Source of the DNA: Strongylocentrotus droebachiensis
Taxonomy: Eukaryota; Echinodermata; Echinoidea; Camarodonta; Strongylocentrotidae
Direction: 5' to 3'
DNA length: 64,000 bases
Assembly (NCBI GenBank): GCA_035222895.1
Contig: JAVYIG010005352.1
Coordinates: forward strand, 62,001-126,000
In this document: one piece after another, positions 44,861 through 57,498 of the stretch
Position numbering within the stretch: position 1 is the first letter of the stretch
How the letters are laid out: each line of letters begins with the position of its first letter
The notes under the pieces: generated by a model
Told to the model about the DNA's origin: nothing
Database searches by the model: none
Seen by the model: the letters and a program-made list of their open reading frames with translations, nothing else
Position numbers and translations under genes: made by a program

Positions 44861-45391
44861 AGGTACTATATCCATTTTGCAGCCTACCTCAAATTCTGTA
44901 GAACTTTGCAGGAATTAGGAATATGTCATGTATGTCCTATCTGTGAAATTTAAACGTAAGCAGTGTCCTAATATTCAAATTATGCAAGGAAACCCGTTTA
45001 CTTGCTAGACTTCACTGTCAGACACTATCGAGTGACTGACTGGCTTTTTTCTTCTTTGGTAATAACAGGCATAAAATGAGCTGTAAAGGGTACATGAGCA
45101 TTAGTCTACATCAATAACCCACTTCTTGTGATGGCCAAAATTAAACTGATTGAATCTTTGCGCAGCATAAAACGTATGACCATTCGGTACAATTGTCTGA
45201 AAATCAAGACTATTACTTTTGGGCTCTATAGCCCTAAAGTCGATTTGACAACTAATAGTCGTTATTTTCCCACTTGAAGACATTTTCAAGCCCCACCTTT
45301 TTTAGGGAAGTTCTAAATTAGTATTATCTTTCAAATGCCGTTGGAATTTAACCTTTTCATTTTTTAGGCCTGCAAATGGGACATAGTACCT
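44861..45391. mobile_element. TTAA-flanked MITE, family copy 1 (531 bp)
   Basis: The left end AGGTACTATATCC and the inverted right end AGGTACTATGTCCCATTTGC form terminal inverted repeats of about 20 bp. TTAA flanks both sides (44857-44860 and 45392-45395). The full length aligns to the copy at 55280-55837 in the same orientation, sharing phrases such as TTCTGTAGAACTTTGCAGG and CAGCATAAAACGTATGACC. The TTAA duplication suggests a piggyBac- or Kolobok-type transposase. No coding capacity beyond a 62-codon chance frame. Confidence 0.9.
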
Positions 45392-45395
45392 TTAA

Positions 45396-45860
45396 GGGCA
45401 AGTCAACTCAATTCAACTTTTTTTTACTTTGCAATTTTACTTTGCGATAAAATGCAAATGAATAAAATACATCAATTTAAAACAAAAACACATAGACAAA
45501 ACAGAAGGAGGTATTACAATGAGATATAATGCGGTTCAAATATGTGCATGATATTGAAAAAGAGTGTAACAGGCAGAAAGGAGAGGCCGTTTAATATAGC
45601 ATAGTTAAGTGGCTGACCATGTGTAATTGTGGAGGTCTAAACCAAAACTGACATCAAAAGTGTTATTTCGCTTCATTTTGATCTGATCTAATACAGTTTA
45701 CAGATGTACTAAAATCTGAGGTGTTATCGGCAACTTATGGGACAAATAGCTCGGATTTGCCTTTAATAATTCGAAGTCCGTGTGGGAGAGTACTAAAAGT
45801 TGGTCCCATCGAACTTTTTACTACCATAAATTATTGTATACTTATACGTAGAATAACAGA
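45396..45860. other. unique stretch
   Basis: Nothing recognised. Confidence 0.5.
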
Positions 45861-45972
45861 CCCCCCCCCCCCCCGGGGGGGGGGGGAGGGGGAGCAGGGG
45901 AAGTCTTGGTGAAGAAAAAGAAACATCCTCTGGACACCGATTCTTTTTTTTTGTGGGGGAGGGGGGGGGGGT
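45861..45972. repeat. poly(C)-poly(G) palindrome and second G-run
   Basis: C14 (45861-45874) is joined directly to G12 (45875-45886), and another G-run follows at about 45955-45971 after about 70 bp. The first pair is a perfect self-complementary junction. Pro/Gly-rich frames over it are artefacts. Confidence 0.9.
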
Positions 45973-46603
45973 GTTAAAGAGACTGGAACCAGGGTGGATG
46001 ATTTCGCTAAAAAGCACATCTTTGGAAGAAAGAAAAAGATGATCATTGGCGGGATCGGGAAGCTGTGATGACTGGGTCATTTGATTTTGTGATTTTAACT
46101 ACCCCCTTTTTAAGGGGGGCGCTTCATTATTTCATGTTCATTTGACAAGAAACATTCGTAGACCTATATAGGCTATAGTGCTTAATGTGCGTTTCTCTTC
46201 ACCATCATCGCCATGTTTTCTTGCACTTTTTGCCTATCCTTTTCTCAAATTCCCACTTGATAGGATTTTAAACCATGCTCTTCTCTTCTTGCACTTCTAA
46301 ACATGCTTAAAGAGTACAAATCAATCTCGAGTTGACAAATTAAATAAAAGAATTGCAACAGTTTCAGAGTAAATCGATAGCCCGGGACTATAACATCTCG
46401 TGGCCAATGTGGGGGTTCTTTTTGTTTTCTCTTTCTCTCTCTTACGTGAAATGTAACAACCAATTATCATTCATGACGGGGAAGAAGACCCCAACAGAGT
46501 TTAAATTCCCACTAATTCATCAAAACATAATAATAATCGTAGCCTTTCCATGAACGGGCACAGTGGTGTCAATCTTATTTCGGTGAAGGAGAAGGGCAAT
46601 AGA
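45973..46603. other. unique stretch
   Basis: Nothing recognised. Confidence 0.5.
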
Positions 46604-46626
46604 TCCCCCACCCCCCCCCCCCCCCC
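46604..46626. repeat. poly(C) tract
   Basis: A C-rich run of about 23 bases with one A interruption near the start, followed by GAAAAAAAA. Confidence 0.9.
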
Positions 46627-47185
46627 GAAAAAAAAGGAGGGAAGCATTTTAAATGACTTCATATATAATCATGAGATTTGAATTTTTTGAAATGTGATAT
46701 GGGGATTATATATTGCAACACAAGCGGAACAACATGTTTTCAATACTCAAAAGAATGCTACAAATATTTCTTCCATGTGGGCATCCAGAGACCAAAACAA
46801 AAAGATGATTTTGAAATGAAATTATGAGGTAGGACGTCAGGTTGAGTTATGCGATGTGGGAGAAAAGTAGAGTAAAGACAAAATATATCACGCTGATCAT
46901 CCTAGCTCAGAGGTGAAAGGTCATGTGTTAATGTTCAGGATATCATCATAAATCTGTTTGGACAGAATGCCATAAGAATTATGTTATGAAGTTGGAGAAT
47001 TAGGTCTATTTATGCGCTTCGTCTGTCGGAAATATGTAATAATGATGACCTAGACATTGAATTTACCTCTCTTCTTTGTCTATAACGGGTCTGAGAATAT
47101 GCTCCTCCAGTGTTTATATCTGTGTTTCTTTCACTGTAAAAAATACTAATTTTATTAATTTCTAACTAATTTCTTCTCTCCACCA

Positions 47186-47216
<31 letters not shown>

Positions 47217-47885
47217 ATATATCTCTCATTTTCATACCCATACCCCTGATTTCCTTTTTCATTTCCATACATTCTCTAAGCAAACCCAGCCCGATTCTTT
47301 TTTTAAATTTTATTCATTCCTAGTATTATATTGCTCCTCTCGATTCTGAACACCCATCGAATTTCAAGAAGTAATTGCTTCTTTGAGATACTGAAGTCTT
47401 TTGATATAATGTCTTACAATATGTAAACCTTTCATAAAAAAAAAAAAAATATCTATGATTTAACAAACCCCTCCCGAGAAAAAGTAAGAATTATATTTCT
47501 GCATCAAAAAGTGGCAGTATTGTGTTTCACTTGTGCTTCATCATAATAATTCACTTTCTCTCTCCCAGGTATTCCTTCATCTCGTTGAGTTTAATTTCCC
47601 GAGGGTAAGATGGAAATTACCCTTTTTCCTCTTTCTCTCTCTCAAAGAAAATGTGATTTCTTCTCGTCCTGTCGTCAAAATACTGAAAAAGTCATAACGT
47701 ACAGGTTCATCCACAAAGAACAACCTTCAGGCCCGTGTCATGACCGTTACTGTTCCCATGGCGGATCCGGTACTATTGCCACGTTAAAGCTGTCCGGCAG
47801 ACAGCGACTGCCATCTAAATTAGGAGACATGGCTTAACTGCAAAGTGTTCAACCACGTGGAAGTTAAAACAGAGTAACGTTTACT
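46627..47885. other. mostly unique; C/CT tract at 47187-47216
   Basis: C12 passes into (CT)n at 47187-47216 and an A13 run lies near 47438-47450. A 75-codon plus frame (47610-47837) has no recognisable domain. Confidence 0.5.
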
Positions 47886-48005
47886 GTTAGGGTGGGGTTA
47901 TGGTTAGGGCTAGGATTAGGGTTAGAACTACGGTTTGGATTAAGGTTATGATTAGGGTTTGGGTTAGGATTAGGGTTGGACCCTAGGTTTAGTGTAAGGT
48001 TTAAG
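47886..48005 (+). repeat. degenerate telomere-like (TTAGGG) repeat
   Basis: Exact TTAGGG occurs at 47887, 47904, 47916, 47952 and 47970. Variants such as TTAGGA, TTATGG and TTAAGG lie between them, all on the same strand. TTAGGG is the ancestral metazoan telomere unit. The decayed state suggests an old interstitial array rather than a chromosome end. Confidence 0.75.
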
Positions 48006-50499
48006 ATTATTTATGTGGTATGGTAATCTTAGAGTACTGTTGTAGCATATCCATTTCTTTTTTGACCCCGTTTTACGGATCGGGCGACGGTTCGATTGGG
48101 GTTTAATCGTAAGTAGGACGAGAAGCGTCAGGTCGATTTTTGTGACGGTACCATGTTCGCCAAAGGAACCGTGTCTGCCTTGACACCGGCCGGCATCCAC
48201 TTTCACGACGCTCATCATATAATTATTCCATTATCATCTGTTGACTCTCGAGTCCAAACCTTACACACTGGCAACCAAAGTCAAGATGACATGACGACCC
48301 GGCCACCCCCTCCTCTTCCAATCAGAAAGTTAATACAGGATAGTGAAAAGTGTATGAAGGCTCAAGGTCCAGCAGTAGCAATTCAATTTGGGTGACAAAA
48401 AGATGATGATGGAATTATGGAACCGGAGAGGAACAGAACTCGAAGGAATCTTGAGGATTTCCAAGATGTCTAGGAGCGAGTGGGCGGGAAGGGGAGTGAC
48501 TAAATTTCAAGGAAAAATTAACAACAATCTGGAGAGGTGTCGAGAGAGAGAGAGAGAGAGAGACCATTAATCAATCAGATGACTTCGTCACAAGAACGTC
48601 AAGGACTCGAACTTGGACCTTATTCCTTGACCACACCGAACTCTTGACACACTTTTCTCGCTATGTTTCCTTCTACTTATTAACAAAACAGAAGTAATAC
48701 AATTCCATCTTCATACAAATATTGCTCTCGAAGTTTATCAAGCCTAAATATCAATCATTCGCTAACATAGTATGATCTTGAGATCCACTCTGACAAAATT
48801 TCACACTTTTTCTTAATTTTGGGGGCATAGATTCATTATTTTACCGATTAGAGATTGGTTTCAAATATTAGATAACCTATTCTATCCAAAATACATACTT
48901 CAATCAACCATATACGTAAGAGCTAAGAGTTTATCATTGGCTAAACCTGATATTGCACTGTGGACCTCAATCATGTATATGTGAAGCACGGTAAAATATT
49001 AAATCCTCCTCAAAACCGACGTTGGTAACTACATCAGCTAGCCAGGCAGCCCACGTCATTAGTCATAATAAAGTTATGCTAATTGGTGCACAATTTCTCC
49101 TCCAAATTAGCATTTTCGGTGAATTTTCTATTTTTGCCTAACCCTTCGAGGATTCCCCACGATTAAATATATTCGCCGCTTAACGAACAAAGACATGTTT
49201 CGCTTCCTTGCGTGTCACGGCTCCCAAAACGCCCTCCTTCAGATGATTTCCTCGCATCCTTGGGGTTGGAAGAATTGAAATAAATTCGAATGAATTTGGA
49301 ATTTGTTCTATTTTCTTTCTCAGCCAGCTGTCATGGCCGTTGTGTTTTGGTCACCAAGGTTGTCCATATGCACGTCATTAGATCTACACTCCGGAGAGCG
49401 TTTAGAAAATTTATTGCTCGACGACCGCGTGATGATGGAAGGAGAATGGCCGTGTGGTTTGGGCTTTTTTTTTCGTTTCAGTTTTTGGAGATGAATTTTA
49501 AAGGCATCGTTTAACAATTTTAAATCTGGCATTCACGGCCCTACGTGTTATCAGTGTCTGTGATATGGTGTAATATTGAAGCCCTAAAAAAAATTGCGCT
49601 TTAAAATGATCATGGAGTGCCTCAAGAAAGTAAAAATTGTTGAGTGACCGGTTTTACCATACTCATCTTCCCTAATAGACTGTAGTGTTATCAAAACCGT
49701 TAGGAAAACACAACATTTGATTTCGATTTACAATCATGAATATCTTGATAATCAGACCGGCGATCGACTTGTGAAAGTCATGGGGTTCCTGACTGACCTA
49801 AAGGTTTATAATTATCATTGCATCATGAGCTAAATCCAGAATTTTATTTCAGAATCTGAGACAAAGTTACCCAATCCCTTTTAAGTGAGAACAATCATTC
49901 TGAAGCTTTTGAGTGCACTTGATATTTCTTTGCATCATTCCCTAGCACAACTTGCTTTGCCTTTAGCCAGTTAACGATGCGCGTAGTAGCGCGACGGTAG
50001 CGGTTACGTAATCGCGACCATGGTTGTTACGGTTCAGGCTTGCGACCAGACAACGGTGTGTGACATGCTGACTATCTAACAGTATCGGCCTACCCTGTTA
50101 CTCAAAACACTGAAAACTGGCTTGCACTGATACAATAGTAGGCCTATCTATTATTGATTACAATTTTCCTAATACAATATTATTTTCAGCTGTAGTTTTG
50201 CTAATTAGAACTAGCTAATAGTCCAACAATTTCATTACAAAATTACTATATACGTTTTTTTTTTTTTTTCAATTAAGATCCAATAGCAATCCTCAAAAAT
50301 CGTAACATTCGTGGGGGGGGGGGGTTATTGATCTTACTCCTTGAATAAAAAAATTACCATAATCAAGGCCACCTATAAAGAGGATGATACAGCAAGGGTC
50401 CGATCTTTTCTCGTCCTTTTCGCAACCTCCTTTTCCTTTTCTATTTTTCTCCGCTTTCTGATAGATTTCCAAGATTCAGAATTCGACCGGGGGCACGTG
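48006..50499. other. mostly unique stretch
   Basis: A (GA)n run lies at 48542-48563, a T17 run at about 50254-50270 and a G12 run at about 50312-50324. Frames up to about 80 codons (48153-48395, 49290-49514) match nothing I know. A TAGGCCTA palindrome lies at 50139-50146. Confidence 0.45.
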
Positions 50500-50541
50500 C
50501 CCCCCCCCCCCCCCGTGCCTACCGCCCTAGCTACGCCACTG
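50500..50541. mobile_element. hAT-like MITE right-end fragment
   Basis: The segment ends in CCCTAGCTACGCCACTG, nearly identical to the right terminus of the element at 28814-29056 (CCGTAGCTACGCCACTG). It is preceded by the same GGGGGCACGTGCC plus C-homopolymer context and a CT-rich left part at 50395-50450. The left terminus was not found. Confidence 0.6.
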
Positions 50542-51975
50542 ATTAAAATGCACGCGCCAAAAGATGATTACGCCTAGTAATCGCGCGATGATTAATCTCG
50601 TAACATGATGACACTTCATAAAATAACACCAATCGTCATCAACTGATCATCACTGTCATTCTTCTCTGCCATTTCAATCCGATTACCCGAGTCACACCGG
50701 AAAGACCAACGCCAGATCGACAATAAACCGAGAAATATTATTGTGTTATCCCCGAATAGCCAAGCCTTTCGGTTTAAGGTCGGTTTCCTGGCGGTGTTGC
50801 TGAGGTAATACAACAAAGGAAACGAAATTCAAGGAACGTTTCACCCAGTTCTTGTATTGTGGGAAGTCGAATCTTTAGGTAGAATCCAAAACACGAAGAC
50901 CTACTTTTACTTCCTCTATCATTAAATGCATGATCTTGATAAACCAGAATATCCTATAATAATTATGTTCAATGGAGCTAAACCATAATAACGGCATGGT
51001 GTCGGGGTTAAACGGGAAGTTCGCACATTGGCTTGACAAAGAAACGTCAGGGGGAACAAATCAAACAGTTAGATCTACAGCGGGGAAAAGGGGGAAATGT
51101 TTCGTTTTTAACAGGGGAAACAGACAAAGAAACAGTGGGTTGCAGTAAATTTGGCAGGTAATTAGAAGGAAATTGGGCGCGCACAGGACCATTGAGTGAT
51201 GCCTCGTTAACGCAGTAGCAAGTGGACAGGGCTCACTAAATTACGACAAGGTATAATGCACTTCTACATCAAACGTGAGAACAAAATATATTTCATTTCA
51301 TAATGCCTGGTAAAACTTGTTTGTTAGTTTTTCACATAGGCCTTACCTTTTTACGTGTGTGCGCGCGGGACCTAGAGTAAGCGTTAAAGATCGAAATATA
51401 ATATCACCAAATATATTTTGAATTGAAGAGAGATCCTCCAAGAAACTTTTAGAGTAATATATTTTCGGCAGTGCAGTGGTTGAATGTGTATAATTTTTAT
51501 CCATATTAATTTCCATGAACAGGTTTTTTTTTCAAGTGAAAATATCGTTAGTTGAAAGTGAGCTTTAATTGCCACTCTTTACTTGCATTAGAACTGTGAA
51601 ATTATTTGCAAATTTCCTTTATGTTTTGAGCATGGTAATCAGGTAGTATATATGTTTATATCAGTTTTATCAATTTTCTCATTGGTCATCAGTATCTTAC
51701 ATTCCATGTTAATTAATTTATAAACTGGTAAATCAAATACAGGATAATCTTCCAGAGCCGTCATGCCCATTCAATACACATCACCTGTTTCAACAACAAA
51801 ATACAACTAGGTTTTAAATAGTCCCCCGGGAGGACGCATTATTAAAGCGTACCTGACGAATTTACTTTAGCCTTTACGCTAATTCAATAATCGTGATCAT
51901 TTATTTCAACAACAATAAAGTTTAATACTTTTCCATCATACCCTATATTTTAGGTCCAATTGTATCGAATGAATA
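50542..51975. other. unique AT-rich stretch
   Basis: Nothing recognised. Confidence 0.5.
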
Positions 51976-52516
51976 ATGAATTTGAGTGACAATATTGAAG
52001 GCGCATACCATAAACTTGACGAATGCAGGAGTGTGGTTCGCGGACTTTCAGAAGAACTTCTAAAACCAATAAATATTCCGAGGGTTGTCTTTGGTTGTAA
52101 ATGTCGAAATTTATGCCCAAAGGTTAAAACACTTGAAAGACAGTTTCTATTTAGCATTGATGAATGTACGCAGGAATGTCAAGTTTGCCCGTTTGAAACA
52201 AAGTATGTCGTTAATTTCCCACTTCCCAAAGGAGATAAATCTGTTACCTTTTTTTTTATCCCATGACAAACGTCAAAAGAACCTTTACAGATCATGGACG
52301 GACAGTGATGCAATATATCTCAATCCATCTATCATAATTATACATTGCATCTCACATGGCCTAAAATGCATTTTTATTGATACAGATGCAAGTAAAGATA
52401 GAATCCAGGATTTTTCGTTGTGTGCTGGGGGGGGGGGGGCGGCAGGGGCTTACTGTTTTTTCGCATGTGCACAACATCATATATTTCTTATAGCTATACG
52501 CTTCTCCTTGGATTAA
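51976..52516 (+). pseudogene. candidate Cys-rich coding remnant broken at a T9 run
   Basis: I do not recognise the family. A frame starting at ATG 51976 runs 96 codons with protein-like composition and a cysteine cluster: CKCRNLC near residues 42-48, then DECTQECQVC near residues 62-71. It ends eight bases or so past a T9 homopolymer (52249-52257). The overlapping frame stays open across the same point to 52516, with an ordinary segment such as DKRQKNLYRSW before it enters a G13 run. A single-base slip in the T run would join the two, so this may be a decayed exon, a sequencing error in a homopolymer, or chance. No splice signals are convincing. Confidence 0.28.
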
Positions 52517-54926
52517 TGATATAGGATATTCTATATTACATTTCACATCTTGTACTCTTGTACGTCTCGTAAATTTTCAGCATTTTCGTGGGGCAACTTG
52601 GGGGCACCGGAATTTGAGGGGAAAATGCCCCATCAGGGCACCTATGGCTACACCGTTGGAACAAGTTATTGTTACTTTTCATCAAAAAAAAATCACAGTT
52701 GGTTCCGATGTCCCAATGATTTTAATATAGGACGAAGGGCCATCCACCACGGCTCGTGTAATAATGGCAATAGAAATATTTCAAAATGTTAATAAAGAAT
52801 ATAATACCAAAATTAATTTCCTTCGGTAGAAACGAGGCAGCATACAGGGTATTTTTCCAAAATGTCAGCCTTCAAGGGACAAATCAATCACGTCGCACTG
52901 ATTTGCTAATTTCATGCAAATTATCGCTTTATGGCAATTATAGGGCCCATAAATCACATTAACGTTTCCATCTACCACAATACGGATCAATCTCTCGCTA
53001 GTTTCTTTTCAATATGTTAGGCCAACGGTAATTGATTTCTTGTTTCTAGTCCGAAATTTTTGAAAACGAGAAGAAGGGGTACCATAGTATATTTTGATAT
53101 TTGATTATTCTTTCTGTACATAAAACGTTATTGGGTCAAAATCAAACACAGTTTCATTTGAGAATGTACTATTATAGAGGCCCAAGACAAGATGGATTAT
53201 ATTATTGGCTTTGTTATCTCATTTTCTAGATGTTCTCATTTCAGAACAAGCATATTAACAACATCATTAACAATTCATGTCAGAACAAAAATATCAATAA
53301 ACAAAATATGTCAGTGAACAAAAATATAAGTGAACACAAATTTGAGACGGGCTCAAAAAGGAAGTACCTGTAGTAGGGAACGAGAAACTATGAATTAATT
53401 TAATTCGGCCTCTATTGTTGTTTCTCGAAGAAAACTAATCCTTTAAATTCAATTCGTCAAACCAATGATTCGGATCGTCTTACTGGTCGTTTCAAAGTTT
53501 AATCGTTCAGGATTTGTTTACTGAGATAAACTCCAGTTCTGGTAAACAAAATAATAATTAATTCTCACAGAATCAAACGAAACTTACACTGAATGTTCAA
53601 GATTACAAATAAATGACATGTGCCAAACAATTTTGGAAGAAAATGTATACTGGCTGAGTAATGAGCATAGAAAGACAAGGAAACCAAGGTAGTACTAGCC
53701 CCGACACCATGTGTGTTGTCCCATATATAGCTCTCTGTGTACAGTGCTTGTTACTTTACCAAGACTCGGCCAAATTTATTATGATTTTGATGACTCCAGA
53801 ACCTTGCAGTACACACCATACATACATGCTACATGATCAACTGTTTCTGATCCATTCCACACCTTTTCTTTCACAATGCAATCGCATTACCAGTACTAAA
53901 GTTTATCTTTAATCACAAGAGTAAATGTAAGCCTACATGTTCTATCTACACATGTACACGTGTAATCTATCAGGCCTCTTTAATCCCGTCAGGTATGGTA
54001 ACAATTACAACCGTTTACGTAAGCCATCAATAATCAAACATTTTGTAAAAGATATGCGAATGACAGAGGCGCTGCAAACTGCAAACTTACAGCTAGCAGA
54101 TCCCTAACTAAACCATGGGTAATTATGTAATGACTACCAGTGTATGATTCCTTTTAATAGATGTAGGGAGTTCATATTTTAAGTCACTTATTTGTTTTAT
54201 ATTGATTATTGCATGACGTTAAAAGATAGCTGAGACATCAAAATATATACACAATTCTAAAATATTAAAAAAAATGGTTTATGATTTTTCTTTTCTTCGG
54301 TGTGAGCGTTTACACTAACATTTAAATTGTAGGCCTACATAATTATAGGGTAGATAAGCCCAAACGATAGGCTCCTAACATCTGTTTCGTTTGTAGAGAT
54401 AAGTCTTATTACTTGGGCAAGACATGGTTGCTGACATCATCATGTTGACCCCCTCGGCACTAACACCTCCTCTTGGGTGTACAGTCTTCCGGTGTCGGTG
54501 CTTCCATCTAAAGTAATGAATCATCGTTGGTGTAGCAACAGTGCAGAAAGTATTGATGGAATCCCTTTTAACAGCCTTATCGTTTAGAAAAGGGGAATCG
54601 TTTTTACGGATTCCTCTGAACGGTTGATCGTTTCGGGCTTTACATTGTGGTCTGTCTAAAATAAGTCTCTGTAAAGCAGGAAAATGAGCATTCCGCGGTA
54701 CCTAAAACAGCAATTTAAGCCCTATTTTACTTTTCTCAAACCCCACACTAGTGCGTGGTTATCCGTATTAGCGTAATACGTTTACAATAGCCTAATAGGG
54801 ATTTCAAGAATTGTCAGTGATTAACTGGAAGAATGGTTTTTCTTTGAGAATCTCTATTTCGAAAATGGAGGGGCGTGTGTTAAAAGAGTGAGGGGTCATT
54901 CATTTCTTTAATTCATTTAATTTGAC
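52517..54926. other. unique AT-rich stretch
   Basis: At about 52640-52657 CCTATGGCTACACCGTTG resembles a decayed hAT-like right end. Otherwise nothing recognised; frames stay under 85 codons. A TAGGCCTA palindrome lies at 54330-54337. Confidence 0.45.
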
Positions 54927-55277
54927 AATGTTGACAGTGTGTTGTGTTGTGGGTGTTCGTAGAATGTAAACCAAGTCATGCAATGCTACGACTACCTAAA
55001 GAATAAAGGGAAAGGCAGTGTACTTTTTAATACATTTTCACGCCCATGAAACATCCCCTACACCTTTTGGGGGCTCTCAATTTGTATTTCGAACTCCATC
55101 ATAATGGTGGCAGTGTGTGGTATTGTGGGTGTTCTTAAAGTTAAGACTCAAAGCAAATGTATATGCCATACTAATGCCTAAAGAAAGCTTTTTACAAAAC
55201 AGGGTATTCCATGGCAGTAATTCCTTTTTTGTCCACTAATAGTCCCACTCTTCTTTGGGGATTTGGAATTGTAATTT
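54927..55277. repeat. diverged tandem duplication, 176 bp period
   Basis: CAGTGTGTTGTGTTGTGGGT (54935) corresponds to CAGTGTGTGGTATTGTGGGT (55111). The phrase TTGTGGGTGTTC is exactly 176 bp apart (54947 and 55123), and CCTAAAGAA recurs at a similar offset. The second copy ends where the 55280 MITE begins. Confidence 0.65.
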
Positions 55278-55279
55278 AA

Positions 55280-55837
55280 AGATACTATGTCCCTTTTGCA
55301 GCCAACATAAATAAAAACAAACAAACAAACAAACATCAAATTCTGTAGAACTTTGCAGGAATTATGAATATGTCATGTATGTCCTATCTGTGAAATTTAA
55401 ACGTTAACAGTGTCCTAATATTCAAATTATGCAAGGAAACTAGCTAGACTTCACTGCCAGACACTATTGAGTGACTGACTGGCTTTTTCTTCTTTGGTAA
55501 TAACATACATAAAATGACCTGTAAAGGGTACATGAGCATTTGTCTACATCAATAACCCACTTCTTGTAATGGCCAAAATTAAACTGATTGAATCTTTGCG
55601 CAGCATAAAACGTATGACCATTCGGTACAATGGTCTGAAAATGAGACTATGACTTACTGGCTCCATACATTTAAGACGATTCGACAAAGGCTATTAGTCG
55701 TTATTTTCCCACTTAAAGACATTTTCAAGCCCCCCCCCCTTTTTTTTTAAGGGAAGTTCTAAATTAGTATTATCTTTCAAATGCCGTTTGAATTTAACCT
55801 TTTCATTTTTTTGGCCTGCAAATGGGACATAGTACCT
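55280..55837. mobile_element. TTAA-flanked MITE, family copy 2 (558 bp)
   Basis: Second copy of the 44861-45391 family, in the same orientation. The left end is AGATACTATGTCCC and the right end is the inverse of AGGTACTATGTCCCATTTGC, flanked by TTAA at 55276-55279 and 55838-55841. It differs mainly by an (AAAC)n expansion at about 55308-55336, a short deletion near 55440 and a C8-T9 run near 55730. Both copies keep their TTAA flanks, so they are independent insertions and not products of one local duplication. Confidence 0.9.
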
Positions 55838-55841
55838 TTAA

Positions 55842-57498
55842 ACTTCGAGCTTTTTCTTTCAAAAATTATCACAGTTTCTCTAACAGTAAATTTGTTTGTT
55901 GCATCATCGGTTGTTTGACCACTGGGGTCAATAACCGCTACAACTCAGTGCATTACATAACGGGTTGGCAAGGACCATCACACATCCGCCCCCTCCTAAC
56001 AATGCCCTCGCCTCTCGTTGCACACTTACACGCTATTGTCCAAAACTAAATTTTAATTGTTACGAATGTTAATCATTACCATTAGTTATTACACATATTC
56101 GATTTGATGATTATGCAAATTTATGCACATGCCGATTAAAAGTATTCGTGGACGGGAGACGTCACTAAAGCAACAGACAGGGATAAAACTTAGCTATTTT
56201 CTGAGATTATTAATATTATCGCTCTTTAGTTTTACAGTGTATCAGGGTGAGGTGAGAATCTGACGCTTAAAATAATGTAGAATCTTCCCGTTATAATATG
56301 ATAACAGGTAAGCATTCATCTACTGGCTTCAAAATGTTACAATATATTATGCATCTTTGAAAGTTGAAAGTTGATGATTTGCAGTTATCCACATTTTTAA
56401 ATTTATGATGATCTATTGAGTAATTTGCCGTTTCCTTCCCATTCTTTCATACGATTTTCATATGTCCAAATGAAGAAAAAAAGTCATAAACCAGACAGAG
56501 ATTTTTCACAAAAATGAATTTGTCTTCTTCTTCATATTGAGACTATCCCATCTGTTGTGTCTGTCCAAATAAGCCGAATGCATAAAACTGGCAAATGTGT
56601 CACTTTTAACCAACTGTCTTCAAGGTATTCTTGACAAACCACTATACAAGCTCAATATGCTTGTTTATACCTCGTATTAAGTCGATCGAATTAACTCAAT
56701 TACTCTTTTACGACCAGTTTGTTTTTCGTATTGCCTCTTCGAGGACTCGATTTGTATTCGACAACCTGAATTGCTTGGTATGGTATAAACGACCTTTCGT
56801 GTTTTAACTCGGCTCCTGCCACAATTATCATAATCACATTAAGTCGACGACAGATTGTACGAAATGGTACTCGGTCGACGACAGTTTTATTTGAAATCTC
56901 GTGTAATACTCGATGCAACAACGTCGGGAAATTTAAAGGGACTGCAATACAGGGGCGGTTCCAGGATTTTGTAAAGGGGATCGGCATCATCCCGGAAAAA
57001 AAATCGGGCCAAGTATGTTTATCAGGTATTGATTAGATTATTCTTCATATGTGTATCAATTACAAACAATCGTATTAGATATGGTTTTCCAGTAACACAT
57101 GATAATGTAATAATTGTTCACTATTCTATAAACAAGATGTGACCGCCAAGAATACACCTGAGTACATGAATGACATTGAAACCTAAAATAAATGCCAAAA
57201 CTGGGCCATTATTTTATTCTTCACACACTGCAACTCGATAGTTAGCACACAGACGAGTATTTTCCGTCACCTTTGCTCGAAAGTTGGCCATTTCAATAAA
57301 ACTGTTTTCTTGGTTTTGGTGTTTGGACTCGAAGGAGGATGCTCTATGCCGATATTGTGACCTCCATTTTTTATTTTTTTTATTGTTAGTCTACCTTCAA
57401 TGCTATTCGAGCATTTTCAGGGCAACCACGGCTAGACTCTATGTAGAAAAATGTTTGTCAGTCAAACTTAGTTTCTGCGCAGAAACGTTATGTGTATT
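55842..57498. other. unique stretch with a single element-end motif
   Basis: CAGGGGCGGTTCCAGGATTT at 56953-56972 resembles a common hAT-type transposon terminus, but no partner was found. A 96-codon minus frame (56700-56990) overlaps it and is not called. Confidence 0.4.

Noticed and set aside
56953..56972. Intact hAT element beginning CAGGGGCGGTTCCAGG
   Set aside because: Only one terminus is visible; no inverted partner or 8 bp duplication was found nearby.
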